Assembly: GCF_036388275.1 (NCBI RefSeq) | Contig: NZ_DASVSF010000002.1 | Coordinates: 310,001-374,000, forward strand | Direction: 5' to 3' | DNA length: 64,000 nucleotides | From: Longimicrobium sp. | GTDB lineage: Bacteria > Gemmatimonadota > Gemmatimonadetes > Longimicrobiales > Longimicrobiaceae | Shown here: positions 43,923 through 52,860 of the stretch, in pieces | Layout: the number at the start of each line of letters is the position of its first letter | Numbering within the stretch: the stretch's first letter is position 1 | Notes under the pieces: model-generated | Seen by the model: only the letters and a program-made list of their open reading frames with translations | Databases searched by the model: none | What the model was told of the DNA's origin: nothing | Translations under genes and position numbers: made by a program

Positions 43923-46139
43923 ATGCTCACCGCGCTGTTCGCCGCCGCGCTGATCGCCGCTGCCCCCGCCCAGGATACGGCCCGGGGGGTCATCCGCGGC
44001 ACCGTGCAGAGCGACCCGTCGGGGCTGCCCGTGGCCCTGGCCGTCGTCGAGGCCGGGTCCGGCCCCCGCACGATGGTGGGGATGGCGGACAGCACCGGAC
44101 GATACTCCCTGCGGGTGGGCGCCGGCTGGCAGGTGGTGCGCGTGCGGCACCTGGAGCACGCGCCGCAGGAGATGCAGGTGCTGGTTCCCTCCGGGGGCGA
44201 GGTGGTGCTGGACGTGGCGCTGGAGCTGCGGCCCATCGCCCTGGCCCCCGTGCGCGTCCACGCCCTGGGCGACCCGCGCGCCGACAGCATTTCGGTGCCC
44301 TCGACGGACGTCAGCTACCTGATCGGCCATCGCACGCTGGGTGAGGGCGGCGGGCTGGACGGGGCGCTGGGGCAGGAGTACGAGCCGGCAGCGGAGCCCG
44401 ACGGCGACGAGGGCGACGCGCTGTACGTCCGCGGATCGTCGGGAATGCTGCAGCTGGTGCTGCTGGACGGCGCCCCCGTGTACGCCCCGTTCCACACCGG
44501 CGGGCTGCTGGAAACCTTCGAGCCCGGCGTGCTGGGGTCTGCCCGTCTGTACCTGGGCGGCGCGCCCGCGCGGTACGACGGCGGCTTGTCGTACGTGATG
44601 GACCTTTCCACCCGCGGCGGAAACGGCGACGGCCACTCGGGCGCCGGAGCGGTGGACATGATGTCGGCGCGCGGGCGCGCCGAGGGGCCGCTGGGGAACG
44701 GGGCGCGGTACCTGGTGTCGGCGCGCACGGTGCACGGCGCCAGCATGACGCAGCTGGAAAGCGAGCCGTTTCCCTATCAGTTCGGCGACGCGCTGGCGCG
44801 GCTGGACGTGCCGACGCAGTACGGGGCGCTGTCCATCACCGGGTTCATGAACCGCGAAGGGGTGCGCATCGACACGGCCGGCCCGGGCGACGGCCATGCG
44901 CGGTGGGGCAACCTGGCCACCTCCATCCGCTGGCGCGGACGGCTGCGCGGCGCCGACGCGGAGCTCACCGTGGCGGGGGGACGCTTCGACGCCAACCTGC
45001 CCCAGCGCGACCCTGCCCGGCTGCTGCAGCTGGAGTGGCAGCAGGAGCGGCTGCGGCTGGGGCTGGACCTGGCCAGCGACCTGCGCGGGGGGGTGCGGCT
45101 GCGCTACGGCGCGTCGCTGGACCGCACCTGGTTCCGGCACATCGCCACCGTTCCCGAGGAGTACCGGCTGCTGCTGTACTCGCGCGGCGCCGGCTCGGCG
45201 GCCGGCGGCTACGTGGACGCGTCGTGGCAGCCCGCCCGGCGCGTGCTTCTGCGCGGGGGCCTTCGCGGCGACCACTTCTCGGTGGGCCAGGTGGCCAAGG
45301 TGGCGCCGCGCGCCTCGGCTACCTGGCTGCTGTCGGACGGCGCGGCGCTGACGCTGGCGGCCGGGCGCTACCACCAGTACGTGCGCGTTCCGCGGCCTTC
45401 GCTTCAGGCGGGCGCGCCTCCGCGCAACAGCGCCGATGCCATCCGCGTTCCCACGCAGATTGCCGTCGCCAGCGCCACCCACCTCGCCATGTCGCTGGAC
45501 CAGGAGCTGGTGGCCGGCGTGCGGCTGGGGCTGGAAGGGTTCTACAAGCGCTTCCACGGCCTGCCGCTGAAGGACGCCAACATCTCCCACAACTCGGGGG
45601 TGGACGTGTGGGTGCGCCGCACGGCGGGCGAGGTGACCGGCTGGCTCGGGTACTCGCTTTCGTGGGGGTGGAACTCGAACGAGGGGATGGGCACCTCGGC
45701 CGAGTTCGTGGGCCGGCAGACGGTGAGCGCGGGCGTCCGCGGCCCGGTGTGGCGCCGCACGCTGCTGGGGCTGCGGGTGGCGTACGGCGATGGCCTGGCC
45801 TACACCCCGGTGACCGTGGGAGGGCAGGCCGAGGCGCTGGACGGGGCGAGCCTTCCCGTGTACCAGAGCGGCAACTCGGTGCGGCTGGACAGCGACTCAC
45901 CGCTGCGGGGGCCCTCTGCGGACTTCCTGCGCGTGGATGCCGAGGTGTCTCGCACCTGGACGCCCATGGTGGCCGGCCGCCGCACCCAGCTGACGCCCTA
46001 CCTGAAGGTTCTCAACGCGCTGGAAAGCCGCGACGCGCTCTTCTACCGCTACTTCGCCGAGGGCGACAGCGGCGCGCGCCTGCAGCCCGTGTCAACCCTG
46101 CCCGTGGTGCCGGTGGTGGGGGTTGCCTGGCACTTCTGA
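43923..46139 (+). CDS. TonB-dependent receptor with N-terminal carboxypeptidase-like domain
   Basis: 738 residues with a short signal peptide (ALFAAALIAAAPAQ). Residues about 25-100 are a CarboxypepD_reg-like beta domain (VIRGTVQSDPSGLPVALAVV), followed by a plug domain (ALYVRGSSGMLQLVLLDGAP, VYAPFHTGGLLETFEPGVLG, GGAPARYDGGLSYVMDLSTR) and a long beta-barrel ending in VGVAWHF, a typical terminal aromatic. SusC-like receptors share this domain order. The substrate is unknown. It is 31 bp behind the anti-sigma gene and probably in the same operon. Confidence 0.9.
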   Translation: MLTALFAAALIAAAPAQDTARGVIRGTVQSDPSGLPVALAVVEAGSGPRTMVGMADSTGRYSLRVGAGWQVVRVRHLEHAPQEMQVLVPSGGEVVLDVALELRPIALAPVRVHALGDPRADSISVPSTDVSYLIGHRTLGEGGGLDGALGQEYEPAAEPDGDEGDALYVRGSSGMLQLVLLDGAPVYAPFHTGGLLETFEPGVLGSARLYLGGAPARYDGGLSYVMDLSTRGGNGDGHSGAGAVDMMSARGRAEGPLGNGARYLVSARTVHGASMTQLESEPFPYQFGDALARLDVPTQYGALSITGFMNREGVRIDTAGPGDGHARWGNLATSIRWRGRLRGADAELTVAGGRFDANLPQRDPARLLQLEWQQERLRLGLDLASDLRGGVRLRYGASLDRTWFRHIATVPEEYRLLLYSRGAGSAAGGYVDASWQPARRVLLRGGLRGDHFSVGQVAKVAPRASATWLLSDGAALTLAAGRYHQYVRVPRPSLQAGAPPRNSADAIRVPTQIAVASATHLAMSLDQELVAGVRLGLEGFYKRFHGLPLKDANISHNSGVDVWVRRTAGEVTGWLGYSLSWGWNSNEGMGTSAEFVGRQTVSAGVRGPVWRRTLLGLRVAYGDGLAYTPVTVGGQAEALDGASLPVYQSGNSVRLDSDSPLRGPSADFLRVDAEVSRTWTPMVAGRRTQLTPYLKVLNALESRDALFYRYFAEGDSGARLQPVSTLPVVPVVGVAWHF

Positions 46140-46214
46140 CGGTTGAGAAAGCCAGGACCTTTGCATAGCTTCATCTCCCGCCCGCCGATTTCCTTCCCCG
46201 AAGTCCAAAACGCC

Positions 46215-46988
46215 ATGCACCCCACCATGCTGCGCCCGCTGAACGTGGGCGAGATCCTGGACCGCTCCTTTTCGCTGTACCGCCGCCAGTTCGCGCCCAT
46301 GCTGGGCACGGCGCTGACGCTGTACCTGCCGCTGGCCGTGCTGTCGGCGACCCTTGGCGTCGCCGCGGCGTCCGGGTCCGATGCGGCGCTCGTGGGCGGC
46401 GGCATCCTGGTCCTGCTGATCGCCCCGATGATGCTGGTGGGGGTGGTGCTGGCGCTTGCCGCGCTCACCTACCAGGCCAGCCGGGCGTACATGGGGCACC
46501 CGGCCACCGTCGGCGAGGCCGTGCGGCACGGCTTCGCCCGCTTCTTTCCCCTGGCGCTGGCGATGATCCTTACCGGCATCGCCGTTTTCCTGGGGCTGTT
46601 CGGGCTGCTGATCGGGGCACTGATCGTGTACGTGCTGCTCTTCGCGGTGGTCCCGGCGGTGGTGGTGGAGCGGCGGGGGCCGCTCGCGGCCCTTCAGCGT
46701 TCGGCGGAGCTGGCGGAGGGCGACTGGTGGCGGATCTGCGCCGTGGTCCTCGTCGCCGGGCTGATCGCCACCCTGCCCTCCATGGCGGTGCGGTTCCTGA
46801 TGGCGTCCGCGGTCAGCGCCACTGACCCGATGTCGCAGGGGTTCGTCAGCGCACTCGGCGCGCTGGTGAACGCGCTGACGTATCCGTTTTCCGTGGCGGC
46901 CACGGTCATCCTGTACTACGACCGCCGCGTGCGCGCCGAGGGGCTGGACGTGGAGCTGATGGCCGCCACCGCCCCGGTGCCGGCCTGA
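46215..46988 (+). CDS. Multipass membrane protein, third paralogue
   Basis: 257 residues; ATG 46215 aligns with its paralogues at 25535 and 26543: LRPLNVGEILDRSFSLYRRQ at the N-terminus, VVERRGPLAALQRSAELAEG as the cytoplasmic loop, and LYYDRRVRAEGLDVELMAAT at the C-terminus, with six hydrophobic segments between. An upstream in-frame extension (from 46143) looks non-coding. It follows the TonB receptor by 75 bp and is closed by a strong terminator. Function is unknown; here it is outside the MoxR cluster. Confidence 0.75.
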   Translation: MHPTMLRPLNVGEILDRSFSLYRRQFAPMLGTALTLYLPLAVLSATLGVAAASGSDAALVGGGILVLLIAPMMLVGVVLALAALTYQASRAYMGHPATVGEAVRHGFARFFPLALAMILTGIAVFLGLFGLLIGALIVYVLLFAVVPAVVVERRGPLAALQRSAELAEGDWWRICAVVLVAGLIATLPSMAVRFLMASAVSATDPMSQGFVSALGALVNALTYPFSVAATVILYYDRRVRAEGLDVELMAATAPVPA

Positions 46989-47010
46989 GCCAGCTCGAGG
47001 CCGACGAAAC

Positions 47011-47047
47011 GCGGGCGGGCCGAATCCTCGGCCCGCCCGCTCCTTTT
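47011..47047 (+). terminator. Rho-independent terminator
   Basis: A 13-bp perfect stem GCGGGCGGGCCGA / TCGGCCCGCCCGC (47011-47023 / 47028-47040) with a TCCTTTTTT tail, 22 bp after the stop. It ends the sigma-receptor operon. Confidence 0.88.
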
Positions 47048-47064
47048 TTCTGTCGATTGGAGCC

Positions 47065-47919
47065 CTACCAGTCCATCCCGGCGGAAACCAGGAGGCCCCA
47101 CGCCGGGCTGAACGGGGTGTAGCCGGCCACCGCCTCGGCCAGCAGCCAGCGGCGCCCGCCGGCACGCACCCCCAGGCGCACCTCGCCCAGCGACTCGTTG
47201 CCGCGGATCTCGCGGCGCCGGGGCCTGCCCACCTGCTGGCCCAGCACGGTGACCATCGGCCGGAGGGAGCCCACGGCGTACTCGGCGCGCAGGGCGTACA
47301 CCAGCAGGTCGTCCTGCTCGAAGGTGGGCCGCCGCGTGCCGAAGATGCCCACGCCCGCCTCGGCCTGCAGCGCAATGGGCCCGCGGACGGTGCGCCCGCC
47401 AAGGGTGGCCATGAAGTCCGTCGCGTCCCGGTCCAGCCCCACCGCGTTGTCCGTGGTCGGCAGCCGCGTGCCGAACCGCAGGGCGGCGGCCACGGGCGCG
47501 CCGTCGCCGGTCAGGCGGATGGCGGTGAGGATGCGGTAGTCGCCCGCGTCGCGGCGCTTTCCGTCGTCCGTCATCTTGACGTACGGCTCCGGCGCGGCGA
47601 ACGAGGATTCTTCGTCGAAGAACCGCTGCACGGTGCCGCCGCCCTCCAGCACCACGCGGCCGGTGCGCCAGAACGCCCGCCAGTTTCCCGCCTCCACCAG
47701 CGTGCCCTCCGTTCCCGCCAGCGACGCGCGCTGCCCCGCCATCCATCCACCACCCACCTGCGCCGACACGGTTCGCCCGCCGTCGAACATTCGCCACTCC
47801 AACGCGTCCAGCGGCCGCAGCTGCGCCGATGCGCGCGCGGGCAGTGCACAGAGGGCCAGCAGAAACGCGGTTCGCCGCGCGATGTGCATCCGCGCGGCGA
47901 GCGGGATTGGGCGCATCAT
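47065..47919 (-). CDS. Secreted hypothetical protein, beta-rich
   Basis: About 284 residues; start 47919 (MMRPIPLA) or 47889 (MHIARRTAFLL). The signal peptide ends ALPARASAQ. The mature sequence alternates in a way that suggests an outer-membrane beta-barrel (RMFDGGRTVSAQVGGGWMAG, DDLLVYALRAEYAVGSLRPM, GYTPFSPAWGLLVSAGMDW with terminal aromatic W). No family is recognised. It is convergent with the receptor operon, and the PAS gene lies upstream on the same strand with 49 bp between. Confidence 0.65.
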   Translation of the reverse strand: MMRPIPLAARMHIARRTAFLLALCALPARASAQLRPLDALEWRMFDGGRTVSAQVGGGWMAGQRASLAGTEGTLVEAGNWRAFWRTGRVVLEGGGTVQRFFDEESSFAAPEPYVKMTDDGKRRDAGDYRILTAIRLTGDGAPVAAALRFGTRLPTTDNAVGLDRDATDFMATLGGRTVRGPIALQAEAGVGIFGTRRPTFEQDDLLVYALRAEYAVGSLRPMVTVLGQQVGRPRRREIRGNESLGEVRLGVRAGGRRWLLAEAVAGYTPFSPAWGLLVSAGMDW

Positions 47920-47968
47920 CCGTGGCTCGACTGGAGAGATGGGGAGGCGGAGATGCCGTGCCGCCGCT

Positions 47969-49063
47969 TCAGATCTCGCGCATGGTGAGCACGGCGCCCA
48001 GCTTCTTGCCCTCGGCGAAGACGGGGCTCGCACTGCCCTCCAGGCGCGCTTCCGTGCCGTCGCCGCGCCGGACGAGCCACCGTTCGTTGGTGACCACTTC
48101 GTCGTTCAGGGCCGCGCGGGCCAGCGGAAGGTCGTGCGCGGGGTACTCGCTCCCGTCTTCGCGCAGCAGGTGGTACTCGCGCGTGTAGGCCTCGGGTGCC
48201 ACGCCCAGGCGCTGCGTTCCATGCATCCGCTCCGCGGCGTCGTTGACGAACCGGATGTGCCCCTCGGCGTCGGTCACGATCACGCCTTCCAGCAGCTGCG
48301 CCAGGATGGCCCGGTGCTCGACCGCCGCGCGCTGCATCTGCGAACGCTCGGCGACGAGGTCCGTCACGTCCACGCTCAGGCTGAGGATGCCGGACACCCG
48401 GCCGTCGGCCTCGAACAGGGGCTGGTAGATGACGTTGAAGCAGCCTTTCACCCGTTCGCCGGTGCCGGTGGGGTCGAATTCCACGGGCATTTCATGGCCT
48501 TCGAAGGCCTCCCCGGTGGCGTACACCTGGTCGAGCAGCTCGAAGAAGCCCTGGCCTTCCAGTTCGGGAAAGGCGTCGCGCACCGTGCGGCCTTCCACCT
48601 CGCGGTCGCCGATCAGGCGAAGCCCCATCTCGTTCACCACCTCGAACCGGTGCTCCGGCCCGCGCACGATGCTGATGGCGATGGGCGCCTGCCGCACGAT
48701 GCTGCGCACCGCTTCGCGCACCGCCTCACCGTGCTGCCGGCGGGCGATCTCGGTGATGTCGCTGAAGAGCAGGAGGGTGTTCCCGTCGCCGGAGGGCGCC
48801 GCGCGCACCTTGTGCCACACGTAGAGCGAGGGGTAGAAGTGCTCGACGATGCGCACCAGCTCCTGCTCGCGTGCCATGCGCACCTCGCTCTCGAAGCGCG
48901 TGCCCGCGACGTCGGGAAGCGCCTCCCACACCACGCGGCCGACGAGGTCGGCGCGGCGGCGGCGGAACAGGGTTTCGGCGCGGCGGTTGGCTTCGGTGAT
49001 GCGCCAGTCCGCATCCAGCACCAGCACGCCGTCGGTTACGTTGTCGAGAATGGTCTGCAGCAT
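47969..49063 (-). CDS. PAS-domain sensor without output domain
   Basis: 364 residues. Three PAS-type modules: residues about 1-110 (LQTILDNVTDGVLVLDADWR, with a PAC-like DITEI end), about 120-240 (IAISIVRGPEHRFEVVNEMG, ending SVDVTDLVAE) and about 245-364 (LAQLLEGVIVTDAEGHIRFV). The protein stops at TMREI directly after the third PAS domain. No kinase, GGDEF, HTH or other output domain follows in any frame nearby. It may act as a partner-binding sensor, or be a truncated kinase; no remnant of a kinase is seen downstream. Confidence 0.8.
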   Translation of the reverse strand: MLQTILDNVTDGVLVLDADWRITEANRRAETLFRRRRADLVGRVVWEALPDVAGTRFESEVRMAREQELVRIVEHFYPSLYVWHKVRAAPSGDGNTLLLFSDITEIARRQHGEAVREAVRSIVRQAPIAISIVRGPEHRFEVVNEMGLRLIGDREVEGRTVRDAFPELEGQGFFELLDQVYATGEAFEGHEMPVEFDPTGTGERVKGCFNVIYQPLFEADGRVSGILSLSVDVTDLVAERSQMQRAAVEHRAILAQLLEGVIVTDAEGHIRFVNDAAERMHGTQRLGVAPEAYTREYHLLREDGSEYPAHDLPLARAALNDEVVTNERWLVRRGDGTEARLEGSASPVFAEGKKLGAVLTMREI

Positions 49064-49136
49064 GATTCTCCCACTCGAGGCACTTGATCCAGCGGAGAAT
49101 CTAGCGGCTGTCCGCGGCGGGGGCGAGCGACGGGGC

Positions 49137-49742
49137 TCAACCGCCCGGCTGCGCGAGGTGCTGGAGCAGGCGTTCGCACCGTGGTGCACGCGCCCGGACG
49201 GTCCCGGGGTCCAGGCTTTCGAGGATCTTCGGCGCGTGCCGCGTTTTGAGGTACAAGCCCGGCTGCGTGTTGCGCGTAGCATCCTTGAGCGCCTTTTCGA
49301 CGTCTGCCTTCGCGATCTCCTCGACGTTTTTGCGCTTCGGGATAGACGCAGCGGCGAAGCGCTGCCCGTAGAACTTGGTCAGGGCTTTCACGTCAGCAAC
49401 GAACCACGATTCCATCGCCTCGGTCATCAGGTGGATGGAATCGTCCTTGGCGAACGAGAGATCCCATCGGTCCTGCGCGGCCAGGTGCTCGCGCTCCGTA
49501 CCGACTACCGGCCCTTCCGCATCGACGACCAGGAGAACGTGTGAGTTCGGATGATCTCTCCAGCCCCGCACGAAAAGTTCATAGGTTTCCTCGCGCGAGC
49601 CACACATCACGACGCGCCATATGGTCTTCTGCGAGCCGCCGGTCACACGCGACTTCTCAAAGAACTGCGCGAGCCCGGCCCGAAGTGACGCCTTGCTGTC
49701 ACGACCGCGACCCCCTTCCACATACATCCAAATCTCGTTCAC
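49137..49742 (-). CDS. DUF4276 family protein (TOPRIM-like candidate nuclease)
   Basis: 201 residues from GTG 49742, overlapping the AAA ATPase stop (GTGA). It matches DUF4276 in outline: EIWMYVEGGR at the N-terminus, LLVVDAEGPVVG, HLMTEAMESWFVADVKAL, then IPKRKNVEEIAKADVEKAL and YLKTRHAPKILESLDP. Invariant acidic residues (Glu8, Asp in VVDAEG, Glu in TEAMESWF) fit a TOPRIM/PIN-like metal site (inference). DUF4276 genes commonly accompany AAA_21-type ATPases, as RloA/RloB-like pairs. GC is visibly lower than flanking genes. Likely an effector of a defence-type pair; not demonstrated. Confidence 0.82.
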   Translation of the reverse strand: MNEIWMYVEGGRGRDSKASLRAGLAQFFEKSRVTGGSQKTIWRVVMCGSREETYELFVRGWRDHPNSHVLLVVDAEGPVVGTEREHLAAQDRWDLSFAKDDSIHLMTEAMESWFVADVKALTKFYGQRFAAASIPKRKNVEEIAKADVEKALKDATRNTQPGLYLKTRHAPKILESLDPGTVRARAPRCERLLQHLAQPGG

Positions 49743-50911
49743 CAGCGGTTCCCTCCGATCTCCCCCATCCGCCAGAGTTCGCCGAGCGAGTACTTCTCCA
49801 GCCACTCGCGCAGGGGCTCCGCCTCTAGGCGCTTCATCGTCGTGCCATCCGGAGTGCTTTCGCAAACCAAGATGCACTCCGGCGTGTCCGAGAGCGCTGA
49901 GACGAGCGTTTCCGAGTGGGTCGTGACGAACAGCTGCGTGCGCTCCGAGGCCTTCCGCAGCAGTTCCGCGATCGTCGGCAGGATGTCCGGATGCAGCCCC
50001 AGCTCCGGCTCCTCAATCCCGATCACCGGCGGCGGGTTCGGATGCAAGAGGATCGCAAGCAGGCACAGGTAGCGCAGCGTCCCGTCCGACAGCCGCGTGG
50101 CAGGGATCAGCCGGCCACCTTCCTCTTCGATGTATAATTGCAGTGTGCCGCCTTGGATCTTGGTCGTGATGTACCTGGCCCGTTCGTAGAACTTGCGAAG
50201 GTACTCACTCACTTCGTCGCGCTTGGCGGAAGTTTGGCTTAGGTCGTGTAGAATCAGGCCGAGGTTGCTACCATCCGGTAGCAGGAAATCGTTCGGGAGA
50301 TCCGTAGGTTGCGGCAATCGCGCAGCCGACCGCCGGGCGACGTTCCAGTCCTGAAATAGCGCGATACTGCTGAACCTGTCTCCAATGTACGTGATCTCAG
50401 GGTATGTGATCGGATCCCGCAACTGGGAGAGGATCGATTTATCAGCCTTCATCTCCGCCACCGCCTCTGCACGCCCCTCTTGCAGGGGACTGTTCAGTGT
50501 GCCTGTACCCGATCCGGATTTGTACAAAAACTCTCTAACGCCGTCCTGCCGATAGATATACTCGTGGATGATTTCTAAGCGGGTGCCTAGGGCAGTGAGG
50601 AAAAACCCAAAGACCAGCGGTGACGTTGAACTTCTGACGTATGGACGGAGTTCTACCTCGATCCACGCCGCGTCAGGATTGCGATCCCCCTTCCAGATAT
50701 ACTCGGTGACACCGCCGCCGCTCCGGAGTAACCCCGCCAAATCACCGGGCGAGGCGCGCAGCACTGCCAATGCCTCGAGGACGTTCGACTTACCCGACCC
50801 GTTCGGTCCTATCAACACGTTCAGAGCCCGCAAGCCAACCGAGACACCCGGGGTGGCGAAGGAGAGAAAGTCTTCGAGCCGAAGCTCCCGGATCAACAAG
50901 GTATCTCGCAT
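49739..50911 (-). CDS. AAA family ATPase (AAA_21/RloA-like)
   Basis: 390 residues. Walker A GPNGSGKS (about 34-41), the ABC-type signature LSDGTLRYL, Walker B PPVIGIEEPELGLHP and H-loop TTHSETL. This is the SMC/Rad50/OLD-like ABC-ATPase fold with a short insertion and no coiled coil. It lacks the C-terminal TOPRIM domain of OLD proteins; the partner DUF4276 gene may supply it in trans. The GTGA overlap implies coupled translation. Sequence is A/T-richer than the window average, with more varied codons, which suggests horizontal acquisition. Confidence 0.9.
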   Translation of the reverse strand: MRDTLLIRELRLEDFLSFATPGVSVGLRALNVLIGPNGSGKSNVLEALAVLRASPGDLAGLLRSGGGVTEYIWKGDRNPDAAWIEVELRPYVRSSTSPLVFGFFLTALGTRLEIIHEYIYRQDGVREFLYKSGSGTGTLNSPLQEGRAEAVAEMKADKSILSQLRDPITYPEITYIGDRFSSIALFQDWNVARRSAARLPQPTDLPNDFLLPDGSNLGLILHDLSQTSAKRDEVSEYLRKFYERARYITTKIQGGTLQLYIEEEGGRLIPATRLSDGTLRYLCLLAILLHPNPPPVIGIEEPELGLHPDILPTIAELLRKASERTQLFVTTHSETLVSALSDTPECILVCESTPDGTTMKRLEAEPLREWLEKYSLGELWRMGEIGGNRW

Positions 50912-50956
50912 ACTATGCGTCTATAGGGATAAGCGAGTGTTGAAGATGTCTTTTAG

Positions 50957-51976
50957 TCAGCGGGCGCGGAAGGGCCCTGATCTAGCGGGCACCCACCGGT
51001 GCAGGTTGGCCAGCACCTGCACGGGGCGCGTAAGGGCGTCGTCCAGATAGCCGAGGGCGCGCTTCATCTCGATGTCGCGCTGCATGCGGTTGCGGATGCG
51101 GTCCAGCGCCATCGCGCGGCGGGCGCCCAGCTGGCGCGCGTACCAGAACGCATTCGACGGCACCGGAAAGTCGCTTCCGTGCAGCATCCGCGGCGCAAAG
51201 TCCGGGTCGCGCGCAAAGCGGGGTAGGTGCGCGAAGCGCGGCGGGTTGGCCATTCCCGAGTTGTCGATCCACAGGTGCGGAAACTCCCCCAGCATCGTCC
51301 GCAGCAGCGGCACCTGGTCGCGATCCCCGGCGTAGGAGACGGGCACGCCGCAGTGCGCCACGATCATCCGCACCCCCAGGCGCAGCGGCGGGAGGATGCG
51401 GCGCAGGTCCTTGAGCGCGGGATTCACCTCCGCGAAGGTGTTTTCCGACCCCCCCGAGTGGACGAGGATGGGGATGCCCGTTTCCGCCAGCCGCCGGTAG
51501 AACGGGCCAAGCGCCGGGTCTGCCGGGTCGATGCCCTGCGTGGCGGGAAGCCACTTGATGAGCACGGCCCCGCCCTCGATGCACTCCTCCAGCCGCTCCA
51601 TCGCGTCCGCCCTGTGTGGGTTGATGGACGGGCCGGGGAGCAGCTGCGGATACCGGCGGCAGACCTCGAACACCCAGCTGGGCGGGATGAACATCTGCGA
51701 CCTGGCCCGGTCCAGCGCACCCACCCGGTCGTACACCCCGTCGAACCCCAGCACCACCGCGTGCGTCAGCTCGCTGCGGCGTACGCGGTCCGCCACGTCC
51801 GCGGCCCAGTCCGCATCGGCCGACTCGCGCATCTGCCGCGCGTTGATCCCGTGCCGCAGCTTCAGCAGGCGAAAGCTCATCCGCCGCATGAACAGGGGAG
51901 ACACCCAGCAGCCGGAGCCGTTGGTGCCCACCCCGGCCAGGTGCACGTGGATGTCGATGCTGGGCGATTCGCTCAT
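50957..51976 (-). CDS. Amidohydrolase family protein (amidohydrolase_2)
   Basis: 339 residues. Metal ligands of the TIM-barrel hydrolase are seen: HVH in SIDIHVHLAG (about 8-12), HSGG near residue 174, AHCG near residue 206 and the Asp of HGSDFPVP near residue 270. Family members include decarboxylases and hydrolases acting on small carbonyl compounds. The start overlaps the alpha/beta hydrolase stop (ATGA), so it is in an operon with it and the NDH-2 gene. Substrate unknown. Confidence 0.85.
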   Translation of the reverse strand: MSESPSIDIHVHLAGVGTNGSGCWVSPLFMRRMSFRLLKLRHGINARQMRESADADWAADVADRVRRSELTHAVVLGFDGVYDRVGALDRARSQMFIPPSWVFEVCRRYPQLLPGPSINPHRADAMERLEECIEGGAVLIKWLPATQGIDPADPALGPFYRRLAETGIPILVHSGGSENTFAEVNPALKDLRRILPPLRLGVRMIVAHCGVPVSYAGDRDQVPLLRTMLGEFPHLWIDNSGMANPPRFAHLPRFARDPDFAPRMLHGSDFPVPSNAFWYARQLGARRAMALDRIRNRMQRDIEMKRALGYLDDALTRPVQVLANLHRWVPARSGPFRAR

Positions 51977-52860
51977 GCGGCGGCGAGCTGGTGCTGGCCG
52001 ATCCACCGGACCACGCGTTCGATGGTCAGGCGATGGAAGGGAAGCGTGTAATGCGACACGCCGCGAAGCGACAGCAATTCCGCGCCCGGGATGCGCGCGG
52101 CCAGCCGCGCCCCCTGCGCGTGCGGGACGATCCAGTCGCCGTCGCTGTACACCAGCAGCGTGGGATGGGTGATGGTGCCCGCGCGGGCCTCCAGGTCCAG
52201 TTCCGCGAGCAGCCGCTGGACGGCGGCCACGTAGCTCCACGCGCGGCCGTCGTCGTCCACGCGGCGGAACGGGTAGGAGGCGCGCTTCACCGGGCCGAAG
52301 GCGGGCACCAGTCCCCACCATCCATAGTGCCGGCGCTGCGCCAGCGTATCGAGGCGAAAGAACCCCCGCAGCTCTCCCGCCACCGTCCGCGCGCCGATCC
52401 GCACGTCCACCGGCGAGGAAAGGATCGCGGCGGAGGCGGCGCGCTGAAGAGACCCGGAGGCGAGCGCATCCAGCATCAGCGATCCCCCCAGGCTGTGCCC
52501 GACCACGTGAAGCGGCAGCGGCGGCCGTCCGCGCTCCGCCTGGTCCGCCGCGGCCGCGATGGCGGTGCGGACGGAGCCCGGCGCGAACACGGTGGTGCTG
52601 GCGCAGCCGTGCCCGTCCACGTCGAACGAGAACACCTCAGCGCCGCTGGCCAGCAGGGCGCCGAACAATTCCAGCAGCGGAAACAGGGCGTCGTTCCCCG
52701 CCCCGTGGGCGACGAGAACGCGCGCGGTGGGCGCGCCGGGCGGAACCAGCCGCACGGCGCACGCCTCGCCCCGCGCCTCGACGCGAGGATACCGCGTGGC
52801 GTGGACGGTGGCGCCCAGCCGCGCGGCCCAGTCGGCCAGCCGCTCCGCGTAGCCCTTCAT
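51973..52860 (-). CDS. Alpha/beta hydrolase
   Basis: 295 residues from ATG 52860, which overlaps the NDH-2 stop (ATGA). The oxyanion region is VLVAHGAGNDALFP, the nucleophile elbow GHSLGGS (about 134-140), and the acid and base are plausibly in YSDGDWIVPH and GVSHYTLPFH. Length and layout fit a lysophospholipase/esterase-like enzyme. No signal peptide. It is sandwiched by 4-bp overlaps between amidohydrolase and NDH-2 genes, so the three are one transcript. Confidence 0.83.
   Translation of the reverse strand: MKGYAERLADWAARLGATVHATRYPRVEARGEACAVRLVPPGAPTARVLVAHGAGNDALFPLLELFGALLASGAEVFSFDVDGHGCASTTVFAPGSVRTAIAAAADQAERGRPPLPLHVVGHSLGGSLMLDALASGSLQRAASAAILSSPVDVRIGARTVAGELRGFFRLDTLAQRRHYGWWGLVPAFGPVKRASYPFRRVDDDGRAWSYVAAVQRLLAELDLEARAGTITHPTLLVYSDGDWIVPHAQGARLAARIPGAELLSLRGVSHYTLPFHRLTIERVVRWIGQHQLAAA

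Noticed and set aside
49137..50911. Calling the ATPase + DUF4276 pair a PARIS system
   Set aside because: AriB is a DUF4435-type TOPRIM protein; DUF4276 is a different family, so only an analogy is justified.
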